Positions 46,643 to 56,844 of a DNA stretch of 64,000 bases are shown one piece after another. Under the pieces are notes generated by a model that saw only the letters and a program-made list of their open reading frames with translations, was not told the DNA's origin and ran no database searches. The stretch spans positions 43,770,360 through 43,834,359 of the forward strand of contig CM065295.1 in assembly GCA_032871835.1 (NCBI GenBank), given 5' to 3'. Source of the stretch: Dipteronia dyeriana. Lineage: Eukaryota; Streptophyta; Magnoliopsida; Sapindales; Sapindaceae. Numbering within the stretch: the first letter of the stretch is position 1; each line of letters starts with the position of its first letter. Made by a program: the position numbers and the translations under genes.

Positions 46643-46730
46643 ATATGTTGTTTTTAACAGAAAATGAAAATTTCATTATTAAAAAATTTTACAATAAAAA
46701 TCCTGACCATGAGATTTTTTTTTTTGTTCT
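46603..46730. repeat. (TA)n and AT-rich sequence
   Basis: TA repeats at about 46604-46646, then A/T-rich sequence without genes. Confidence 0.8.
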
Positions 46731-47087
46731 TTTGAATTTCACGTTGGGCCCAACAAGAAATAAGAGCTCAAAGTGAAATAGGTTACCAACATTGAAAAAA
46801 ACAGGCCTCTAGCTGGGCCTTTTATTCTCTATCTCTTTCAAACTAGGCTCAATGAGAAATAGGGTAAACCTTAGCTCTGTTCCTTTTTTTTTCTCCTCTC
46901 TTATTACATGTTGGGCCCCCACGTCAAATAGGGTACAATAGACCCATGACTTCTCCAGCCCCGACCACTTTTTCCCTGTCGCCGATGTCCCTCCACTAGT
47001 TTTCTCTCTCTAATGTTGTGGGCATTTCAAATTGGAGGTGAGATTTCCAAATCGATGGATGTGGTTTTTATATGGGGATAGTTTGGA
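46731..47087. promoter_or_regulatory. Promoter-like stretch with several TGGGCC motifs
   Basis: TGGGCC or its complement occurs near 46745, 46813 and 46912, each followed within about 50 bases by an AAATAGGGTA or AAATAGGTTA motif (46778, 46857, 46927). TGGGCC (site II) is known in plant housekeeping promoters. A GC-richer stretch with an ATG at 46947 follows but stops after 17 codons. It may be a decayed promoter or a degenerate tandem repeat of ~75-80 bp; no gene follows. Confidence 0.35.
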
Positions 47088-47095
47088 CATTGCAC

Positions 47096-47973
47096 CAGGG
47101 GCAAAGCCAGAATTATGATTTTAGGGGATCAATACAAAAATTAATATTATAGATCATGCAATCTTCAAATAAAATCAATAGGAATCCAGTACAAGAAAAA
47201 ATATGGAATCCCGCATTTGATAGACATTAACTAATTAAAATACAGTACGTCTATTTCATATATAGCAAATCATTTATAACCAAATCAATCTAATTTTCTT
47301 TATAATTTTTATTTCAATTACATAATTAAAGAGTATGAGATAACATCTTTTACATTTTTTTACAAAACTTAGGCCTATTCCTAACGGTATGTATAACTGA
47401 AAATAATATTTTAATAGTTCATGACTTATAAAATATAAATTTAGTAGCTTAATTAAGATATCATTATACCATTGATATAATTAATTCACAATTATTTACT
47501 TACTTGTAATTTAATTTTAGAATATTCATGTCAAACTAAATTAACTTATATTAATTTTGAACAAAATTTAAATAATAAACTAATAAAATAAATTTATTAA
47601 AATCATATTAATATTTAACCTAGAAAAATAAATACTATAGTTAGTCGTTATAAGAGTTCAATATTTACTTAGATTGTATTATACATTCTTTTTTAAAATA
47701 TATATTATATATATAATACATACTAGATTAGGTAATGATTTATGAAATAATAGGAAATTAAAATATTAAAATTGACCGGTTTTGTTTCTTAATTTTATGG
47801 TCAATAGAATTATGGAAACAACAAATATTAGTTAATTTATATTATTAATAATATTATCATCTACTGTATACATATATCATAATTTTATGTATTATATATA
47901 TATATATTAGTTTATATTTTAATTTAGATGCAATAGATTTTTTTATTGGTTGGAGGCCCATGATCCGCCTCTA
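47096..47973. mobile_element. Non-autonomous hAT-like DNA transposon
   Basis: Flanked by CATTGCAC at 47088-47095 and CATTGCAC at 47974-47981, a perfect 8-bp target duplication as made by hAT transposases. Ends CAGGGGCAAAGCCAG and (inverted) TAGAGGCGGATCATGG share the pattern YAGRGGCRRAKC. Internal 850 bp is AT-rich with no transposase frame. Confidence 0.85.
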
Positions 47974-48006
47974 CATTGCACACTTCATGTGAATATATAT
48001 ATATAT

Positions 48007-48075
48007 GCCCCCAACCAATAAAAAAAATCTATTACTTCTAAATTAAAATATAAACTAATATATATATATATATAA
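48007..48075. repeat. Inverted partial copy of the hAT-like right end
   Basis: GCCCCCAACCAATAAAAAAA followed by the complement of ATTTTAATTTAGA and the TA run mirrors 47895-47960. The two arms face each other around 47982, forming a long hairpin. Confidence 0.85.
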
Positions 48076-48128
48076 TATTCTATTAACACTCCATTAATTA
48101 CCTGTTTATACTCTATTTTAATTTTTTG

Positions 48129-48516
48129 AGTAATGTTAAATATCTCACATACAATCCAATCTTTTTCATTCTAATACATATGATAGCTGATGCGTCATTT
48201 GATAAGTGAATACACATTAATTGTAATTTATCTCACTTACCCCTACATTCGAGTTCACTTTTGCTTAACCCCCTAAGGGGGTGAGCATTACTCCTTTTGT
48301 ATGGATGACATGTGTTCATGGAGGGGGTAAATTTATCCAAACACTATCATCTTTTGAAACAAATTTACCTCTCTATAGACATATGACATCCATGCGGGAG
48401 GGGGATAATGCTCACCTACCCTCAAGGAGGGTGAATCACTCATCAAGTGATACATCAACTGTCACATGTGTTGGGATGGAAATAGTGGGATTAAAGATGG
48501 AATGTGTAACATTACT
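48129..48516. mobile_element. Foldback element (outer), interrupted by a second one
   Basis: AGTAATGTTA at 48129 and TAACATTACT at 48507-48516 are inverted ends. Pairing continues through ACATATGATAGCTGATG on the left and its counterpart CATCAACTGTCACATGTG on the right, to about 48212 and 48433. The space between the arms holds the element at 48268-48432. Confidence 0.75.
48268..48432. mobile_element. Foldback element (inner), ~165 bp
   Basis: Arms ACCCCCTAAGGGGGTGAGCA (48268-) and the inverse of GCTCACCTACCCTCAAGGA; shared block GGTGAGCATTA and then TGGATGACATGTG / CATATGACATCCA further in. GC-rich compared with the outer arms, so probably a separate insertion. Confidence 0.7.
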
Positions 48517-49704
48517 ATTTTTTTTAATTACAACTTTATTCTAATTAAAATTACTAAACAAAATAAGAAAATTATAAATACAATCCAAACCATTTTTTTT
48601 CCATCTTTATGTTTTTTTTTCCACTTTTGTATTTTTTTCTTGTTTTACAAACTCTAAAATATATTATTCTTCTTTTCAAAATAATTTTTTTTCTTAAACA
48701 CCATCAAACCCTCATTCATTATCATCATTAGATTATATATATAAGTTTTCTTGTTTTCTGGTTCAACCAAATATGAAATTTGTTTTTTTTCCTCAAATGC
48801 GACACAAGTTAAATCTTCACCATTACTAGAAATATATATACATTTCGTTTTTCCAAAAAAATATATTTAAAATTAGCTTTTTACTATATTGAATTTTCTT
48901 TATTCAACTTAAAATCCAAAAGAGAAAAATAAATATTCTTTTCCTATTTTCACAGATTGATCTTCAAAACAGTTTTCTTATTGTTTTGATCTCCTCACTT
49001 TTATTTTTTATTTTTGTTTTTATTTTCACATCTCTTTTCTATATTTCTCATATCAATTTTTCTTAAGAGAAGTATTCAAAACGGGTAATATTAAAATAAA
49101 ATAGAGTGTTTTCATAAATTTATTTATTTTTTAAAAAATGAGTGTCTTTTGAATATGAATGCCAAAAAATAAAAAGGATAATTTTGGAATAAAAAAGTGT
49201 CTTTAGATGTTATAAAATTTAAAATTTTAGAATGGAGTGTCTTTAGAAATGAGTATAAAAAGAAAAAAAAACATTAGATTCTAAGGAGAAACTCTAAAAA
49301 AATTGCACGTACGTTAAAAATCAGTTTCCATAATTTTATATTGTTATATAAATATATAAATAGTGGTTTTCCTATTATCAATGTGTTGCATGTGGACCAC
49401 CGATTATGGAGAAATTTTGATAAATATATACATTTTGAGTCAAAATATGTAAATCTAGTAGTCCACATCCAACGTACTGACGAATTTATATTAGTACGTC
49501 GTACTGACTTCAAAATTTATATATATAAATATATACACCACCCAATGCCAGCCATGAGATTTTCAAAGCTAGAGACGAACTATAGAAAATGAGGTCCTCA
49601 CAACACTCTATGTATGTTTATTTAATTATTCTTTTTCTCTAGTTAATAATCGTAAAATTCAATATAATAATACTTTTATGTGTAGGTCTTTGTTTAAAAA
49701 AAAA
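48517..49704. other. AT-rich intergenic sequence
   Basis: Long T-rich and A-rich stretches, no gene, RNA or transposon end recognised. Confidence 0.6.
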
Positions 49705-50518
49705 GAGTGACGATATTTGCCCCACTAAAAAACACTATGTACACCTTAAATTAATCTATTTTAAAAAATTCAATATTACCCTTGATTAAAATGATTAAAA
49801 AGTTTGTAATTATACCTAAAAATTATTAATCATTTTTCTATATCCTAAAACCTTTTTTATTTTTAAATATTGCGTTCAAATACAAATTGGGGCTGTAGAA
49901 CCAATCAGAAAACAATCACGAACTTGAAAAGTTTTCTCATACCCAAAAACCGACACTATTAGAAAAATAATAGAAAAAGAAATATTTTGATTTTTCTAAC
50001 CACTACCCTTCTGTTTCTTATCTTTTATATTACACTGGCAAAACACATGCATACATAGCAAAAAAAAAAAAAAAAAATATTGTTTGCTTAGTCTATGTTG
50101 GATGTTTTCTGGCCAATTACCCCTTTATTTTTTTTATTGTTATTTTACTGGATGGCCGTTAATAAGCTTTAACAAAATGGAATATTTTTTTTTGGAAAAC
50201 TTCAGTAACTAAACACTTGTAAATAAAATTAGTTCAAAACCAAATTCATTTTGTTATAATTTCTTTATTTAAGAGTTAGTTTTTCTTTTTTGAAAAACAA
50301 GATTTTTTTAAAAATAATAATAAAGTTGATTAGATAATAAAATAGATGTAGGTAGGGCCTAGTTATAAAAATACAATACAATCGAAATTAAAAAAGGGTA
50401 TTTTTATCATTAAGTGGGGTTTATTAACAAACTAAAGTTTTTTTAAAAATTTAATGGGATATCCTTATGAAATGGGTGTACATACAGTAGTATATAAGAT
50501 GTGTAAATACCGTCACTC
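49705..50518. mobile_element. Non-autonomous TIR element, ~814 bp
   Basis: Ends GAGTGACGATATTTGCCC and, inverted, GAGTGACGGTATTTACAC; both arms also share TATGTACACC about 34 bases in. The flanks are A-rich (TTAAAAAAAAA and TTAAAAAAT), so a target duplication is likely but not certain. No transposase frame. Superfamily unknown. Confidence 0.75.
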
Positions 50519-50613
50519 TTAAAAAATAGATGTGGACCTTTTTTTTCTAAGAAAGAAAGAATATGGACCGTTTTTAATCATAGGTAGGCCAGCCAACTAA
50601 ACTAACAGATATA

Positions 50614-50760
50614 TGAGTGACGATATTTGTATCTTTAAAAAATTGTATATACAACCTTTTTGTATGTACAATCTATTAAAATATTTTTTTTGTAAACACA
50701 TCCCATATATTACAAATATACCTTTACTTTTATTTTTTGAAAAAAAAATATTAATGTCAT
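50614..50760 (+). mobile_element. Truncated second copy of the GAGTGACG element
   Basis: GAGTGACGATATTTGTATC repeats the end seen at 49705. The opposite end was not found downstream, so only one terminus remains. Confidence 0.55.
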
Positions 50761-50949
50761 AAGTTATAAAAAAAATTAAGACAAGATGAAAAACAAAAAC
50801 ATGGAAACGCTACCCTTCTAAGATTCAACATGGATAAATTCGAGATTCAGCATGAAACGACACCACCGACGACATCCTTAGGATCCCAAAGTGATAAGCA
50901 TAAGGATTATTTTGTTACTTAAGAAGCTAAGTTGAGCTCTTGGAAGAAA
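50761..50949. other. AT-rich sequence without recognised features
   Basis: No gene or repeat recognised; it precedes the Copia-like LTR remnant. Confidence 0.5.
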
Positions 50950-51301
50950 GGTGAAGTAAAACAGAAGAAGAAAGGAGAAGTTGAAACAGAGAGATGACTC
51001 TTTTAATAACGGTCGATTGTAATTAGTATTATCAGGTTAAGGTCTAAATTAGCAACTAATCTAAGGATTAGTTGTAGGTATTGTGGCATGCCTAGTCAGC
51101 AAAAGTTAGTTAAAATTCTGCTAGTCAAGTAGAGAATTCTAACACACACATTTTGCATGATTAGACTCATATGTATATAAATGAGAGATTGTAACAGAAT
51201 TCTGTAATTCTGGATTGTATTCTTCAATCATTGTAAAAACTTTTTATCTACAAGTTCTTTAATGAAGTTCTCAGAATTTCTTCTTCAATACATAAACACA
51301 T
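50950..51301 (+). mobile_element. LTR remnant of a third Copia family (family C)
   Basis: The stretch has an LTR look: TATATAAATGAG (TATA box) at 51174, then GTAACAGAATTCTGTAATTC and a T-rich region ending ATACATAAACA. It abuts coding sequence at 51302 with no primer binding site or gag. The left boundary is not defined. Confidence 0.55.
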
Positions 51302-52472
51302 AGTGGAGACTGGCTTGACTCTACTTGCACATGCTAAATTGCGTCTGACATTCTGGCATGATGCTTTTTTAACATCGGTTTTTCTTATAAACAATATACC
51401 TATGGCTGTTTTTTGGTTCATATCACCTTTTGAGAGACTCTACCAAAAGAAACCCAACGATAATTACATTAAAGTTTTTGGGTGTAGTTGTTTCCCTTAC
51501 TTGAGAGACTACTCATCACATCTAAGTGTCTTTATAGGATATAGCTTATTACACAAAGGTTTTAATTGCCTACATCCCTCTAGTAAAATGTATATCTCAA
51601 GGCATGTTGAATTCAATGAATAAGAATTCCCATATGCAAGCTTATTTTCAGCTGAGAAGTCTATTCATGAGAAGTCTCATGGTTAAAGTATGTCACTTTC
51701 TACATTGGACAAGGTTATGTTACGAATTCAAAGGTCTAGCTCTACAAGTAAAGCCAATAGACCTGTACAACCCTGCATATCATATGATCACTCTTCAAGG
51801 GTTCTGAGGCATGCTTCTTCAAATGGTAATGCTATCAGGTCTTTATCTCCAACAGATAATAATTTTGGTACTGCTTCTTCGGTTGACAATAATTCTCACT
51901 CTCCAACATCCCAGCCTTCAATACCTAATAGTGTGCAACCTTTGTCTAATGGTTTTTTGCCAACACCACCAGCTCACTTAAATGATCACATGATATCATC
52001 TGAGTTGCAAGCTATTGTTTCAACTCCTATCACTACAAACATTCATCCAACGGTCATAAATTCAAAGCATGGTATTTTCAAACAAAAAATTTATAATGCT
52101 ACAGCTATTGATAACTGTTACTTGGAAAATTCGGACCCTACAACTGCCAAAGTTGCTCTCAAGTATCCCAAATGGGTTCAGGCTATGAAGGAAAAAATTT
52201 GAGCCTTGGAATCCAATAATACTTGGACTTTATTCTCTTTCCAATCAGACATGAATATTATTGGGTGCAAATGGGTGTTTTAAACTAAATGAAAACAAGA
52301 TGGAAGTCTATTTAAATACATGGCACTATTAGTTGCAAAAGGATTCCATCAAACTCATGGATTGGACTTCATGGAAACTTTCAGTCCTGTTGTTAAGACC
52401 TTCACAATTCGGGTGATATTCACTATCGCAGTATCATATGGTTGGCAAATTGAGCAGTTTGACATAAACAAT
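51302..52472 (+). pseudogene. Copia family C integrase end and RT start
   Basis: Begins inside integrase: ETGLTLLAHAKLRLTFWHDA, FGCSCFPYLRDY and MYISRHVEFNE, the usual Copia stretch after the DDE core. A Ser/Pro/Asn-rich linker follows (51690-52110), then RT start with WVQAMKEKI, LLVAKGFHQTHGLDFMETFS near 52330 and GWQIEQFDIN near 52440, where it is cut by a family-A LTR. Everything from primer site through most of integrase is missing. In-frame stop at 52201 and others. Confidence 0.85.
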
Positions 52473-54628
52473 TGTTAGGATTATGCTCGATAGCAAGAGT
52501 GTAGTATTGTAATTAACAATCTTTTCATATGAATAAAGTGATTTCTAGTTTAACAAATCTTATAGCATTTATAGTTTAATTATTATAATTGTCAAAAGTA
52601 AATAATTATAAGGTCAAAAGACTATGAGAAAAGAATAATTGTTCATACATCTAGATATGTATGAGGTAGACACAATTCTTTAGTTAGTCTTGAACAATAT
52701 TCATAACTTAAGATAGAAGGTTGGGCGCCTTTAGCTTGTCAAAGTTGTATATTCTTTTGCTAGCATTTGAGTGGGATCAAATGTGTTATGATGAGTCTAA
52801 AATCATCAAAGTGTGGTGTCTTTGGGCAAAAGAATCTAGTGCACTGGGTGCATTGAATAGGATCAAAATAAATACTTTATCTAGAACCGTCAATGGATAA
52901 AAGTTTTCATTTGAAGACAACCGAAGTGTCTATCTCAATTCTGTGATAAATAATGGACTTATGGTTGCAAGTTTTATCATTTGAGCTATCAATGAGTATG
53001 ATTATATAGTATAGTCTATCATCGATAGTTTGGTGGTATTCATTTGTTAATCGATAGAGGACTTCATTTATAGATATGGGTATCGTGGCTCCATTTATTG
53101 AATGAGAGTAGAATACCATCATATGGATGTTTTGAGGTATTGGATATTAAATCTTAACGTTAAGTTTTCAATAGTGTCTATTGAAACATAGCTTATGGAC
53201 AAGTCAAAATATCCAAGTTCAAAATGTGGTCATATGAGTAAATATGGTAACTTGGAGAGCTATAGGCTGTCTATGAGCTCTTAGCGATTACTGGTATTTT
53301 TCACGAGGATACATTTTCTCCAATAAGGTTATCTAGGGTATGAGTGAGTGACATCAACTTATTCTATCTTTATTTAAGAGTTCAATTTTAGCTCTTTAGT
53401 GGTATGAACTAAAATTAAGTAGATCGAACCTAAGTGAATCATTTGTTGATTGTGATTGGGTTGTGTGTTTATTGGAGCTTAAATTTAGATAGCCCGCCAA
53501 GATCCCCAATCCATACGAACTTGCATGGATCACTTGATATATTCTACTGGACCAATTCATGGGTCCATCTAGAATTGTAATAAGGCATGAGAACTTGTTT
53601 CTTTTTGTATGAATAGGTCTAGTTCACGTGTGGACTTTTTTTATTAAGGTCCAATAGATTTAATAAATAAGAACAATAATATATGGTCCTTATATTTGGT
53701 ATGGGCGGGAAAGGCTATTAAAAATAGCTTAAATATATTATTTTTATTTTATTATTTAATTAAATAGAAATTAATTAATTTATTGATTAAATAATTATTT
53801 AATTAAAATTCAAAATCATTTTCCTAGTAGGAGATGGCCTTCTAAAACTATACTATTGTTGGTAGTATAGTTAATGTTAAAGACTATATTTGATAAGTAG
53901 ATAAATAAAAGGAATTATTTATCTAATCAAATTAGGAAGTCTTTAATATGGTTACAAATACACTATTGAGTAGGATTAGGAGTCTTAGTGTAGAAAAGAA
54001 TTCTTTTTGAAAAAAGATTCTTTTTGAAATAGGATTCTTGGTCACTAAGCAAAACTGCTTAGTGGTAGAATTCTTCTTTGAAAAGGATTCTTAACCACCA
54101 AGTTAATCTACATAAGGATAGGATTCTTGTCCATCAAGTAATCCTTCTTAACTCTCCTAATCTATATCAAAGAGAAGAATTCGGCCAACATATGGATATA
54201 GGAGAAGTTAGATTTCCTTTTAGATAAGGATTCTTAACTACCAAATAAATCCTTTTTTGCAAAGGATTTATGATCCTATATATATGAGTATGAGAAATTC
54301 GGCTAGCCCTAAGGCAATTAGTGGTGAATTTCGGCTAGCCCTAATTTTCTTAGTGAAGAATTCGGCCATCATAGGAATTTTGAGGGAGAAAAATCAGATT
54401 TTACTCTAGATAAAATTCGATCATCTCTAAACAATAGTGTGTGAATTAGGCCAAGTAGAGAAAAAAGGGGAACGTTTTTGTTTTCGATAGTATACTAATA
54501 TCCTTGACATCAAAAGGGTTTTGTGTACAATGTCGAATCAAGGTTCACGCGAGTTTCAATCAAATTGATTGATAATTCACAAGTGACTGGACGTTCTTGG
54601 ATTTTTCTCTTGGAGGATATTTGTAACT
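52473..54628 (+). mobile_element. Family A LTR (third copy), cut by a Sirevirus
   Basis: Starts TGTTAGGATTATGCTCGATAGC and follows the LTRs at 346 and 9272 to GGAGGATATTTGTAAC, where the Sirevirus begins. The remaining ~280 bases should lie beyond the window. It inserted into the family C RT (possible target copy ACAAT at 52468-52472). It has one copy of the ~775-bp block and an additional short expansion at about 54000-54250. Whether solo LTR or part of a full element cannot be seen. Confidence 0.9.
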
Positions 54629-56794
54629 TGTTAGGTTCTAGATTTGTGTTGGCTTGATTCCATAACAAAACTTCATTTCTTTGTAATGCTTAGTTGCTTA
54701 AGTGGTTCGTGATGATAAGAGCTTCAAGGAGGAAAAACAACTTCTAATGATGGAAATTTCGTTTTCAAGAGGATTGGTACTATTCTTGGATGCTAAGGTA
54801 TCAAGATCCTTCTTGCTCTTGCAAGGCGTAGGCACACACATATAAAATTCATTCATTTGTGTCCCTACTTAGTTATGCATCTTTAAATGTGTACACACAC
54901 ACAATTCATACATTTGTGTTCCTGCATTGTAGCACATTATTTGGTATAACACATTCACACACTTGAAGTTGAATGCTCATGCATTGGTATGAAAGTAACA
55001 TGTTTTGGAAAATGCATGATTGGAGACTATCTCTATGTAGTTTGCATTCTTGTGTGAATTGTGTTTGTTTGTTTCTATGTTTATATAACATGGATCTTGA
55101 ACTTGATTTTGGTCTTAGATTATTCATGATTGATTTCCGGTCATTTCGGTTACTCATACTATTGATTTCGAGTTCTAAAGCAAAAGATACTACACTTTCA
55201 ACTCATTCTGCATGCATTGTCTTCGTCTTCATATATCGAGTCAAATTCTTACTTTATAGGTTTATTATCTTATATTTCCATGTCCATGAGAGAGTCTCGG
55301 CTCGTAATATTCAAATAGATTTGAATTCAGAGTTTGGAGGCCAAAGAACGGTCGAAGAACGCGAGGAGAGCGCAAGGGGTGAGGTACGATGGCTTAAGCC
55401 ATCACCAAGCACCATCCCGAGATGGCGCGTGACCATCTCGGCCACAAGAGTGCTCTGCCCCGAGATGCCCACATGCCATCTTGAGGAGACACTAATGAAG
55501 GAGGGGCAAATTGGTCTTTTAGCTTTTCTCTCATTAAAACCTCTCATTCCCTCTCATTTCTAAAGATAAGAACAAGTTGAGAAATTGAAGAACAAGAGCA
55601 GAAATTTTCTCTCAACATTTTGATTTTTGTTTTTGTGATAACTTCTTCATTTCCACTCCGAATCACTTGATTCAAAAACCGATTTCAACTGTCTTGAAGA
55701 TTTCTACAAACCCCAAGTATTTCCAGAACCAAAGGATGTCTACATCTTTCGTTGGGATCTGATCTTCAGTTCGTGATTGCTTCCTTGTTGGTAAAATCAT
55801 CTTCTTCTTAGTTTTCTTCTTAGATCTTCTTATTGATTGATGTTATTTGATTAAGAAGTATGACTATGATGATTTTGATATCATTTTGTGGTTTTTTGAT
55901 TTGATTTTCGAGTTTAGCTAGATTTGTGATATATTGAATGATTTGTGCTAAATTTGATAAACATGAAATTGTTTCTAGAAATCCTTTGTTCTTATGCTTG
56001 TTTGATTGTTTCTAGATCTAATTTCATTTTTCTAAGAACTAGGTTTTGTTTCAATTGATGTCTATATTTTCATATCTTTGTTCTTAGTTGATAACATGCT
56101 TAGGTTGTCTAGATACATTTGTGATTTTTCTTTGAAAGCATAATCTGGCCATCTAGTTGCATGTCCATAGAATTTGTTGATCATCATTTTCTATGTTGAG
56201 TGCTTGTTTGCGTTTTGTATTCATGATCACTTAGATGCCTTGTGAAGAGGTAGAAAGTCTCATATCTTAGAGTGATTCTTTGATTTAAGCATTTTTAAGT
56301 CTTAGCAAGAGTCGGGAGGACTTGGATAGCTAAGCAAGTGGAAGTCTCGACAAGAGGTGTGAGACCTCGGATTGTTGAGCAAGAAAGTCTGGACTAGAGT
56401 TGGGAAGACTCGGATAGTCGAGCAAGAAGTCTTGCCTAGGGTTTGGAGGATCCAGAGAAGTGAGCAAGAAATCTTCCTAGAGACAGAGGGTCTTGGATAG
56501 GAAGTCGGCTTAGTAGATCACTAGGTTCAAGATAGAGTGAGAGTGAGAGCTTGTTAAGCATGTGTGATTGCTTGAAAGTGTAACTATATTTGAAATAGTG
56601 GATTTGCTTTTGCCGGTGGTTGTGGTATCAACCCGTGGATGTTTTACCACATAATTATTGTGTGTCATTGTTTACAGTTTTCATTAAGCATTGTTAGAAT
56701 TGCATTGTTTTTATAAGAATATAAAAATTGGAGCCTATACCTATTCACCCCCCCCTCTAGGTATATTCACACTATAAAGATAAAGGGAATTTCA
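54629..56794 (+). mobile_element. 5' LTR of the Sirevirus
   Basis: TGTTAGGTTCTAG to GGGAATTTCA, 2166 bp. Landmarks shared with the LTRs at 12362 and 21099: the palindrome at 55417-55441, the ~50-bp repeat array at about 56240-56510, TTTGCCGGTGG near 56609, and the C run (8 C at 56748-56755) with CTCTAGGT near the end. Confidence 0.93.
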
Positions 56795-56796
56795 AT

Positions 56797-56811
56797 TGGT
56801 ATCAAAGCCGG
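56797..56811 (+). other. Primer binding site (initiator tRNA-Met type)
   Basis: TTGGTATCAAAGCCG lies three bases after the LTR end; one base differs from the usual TGGTATCAGAGCC. Confidence 0.85.
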
Positions 56812-56844
56812 TGTCTTGACGCACTTAGATAGATCTTCTTTGTA

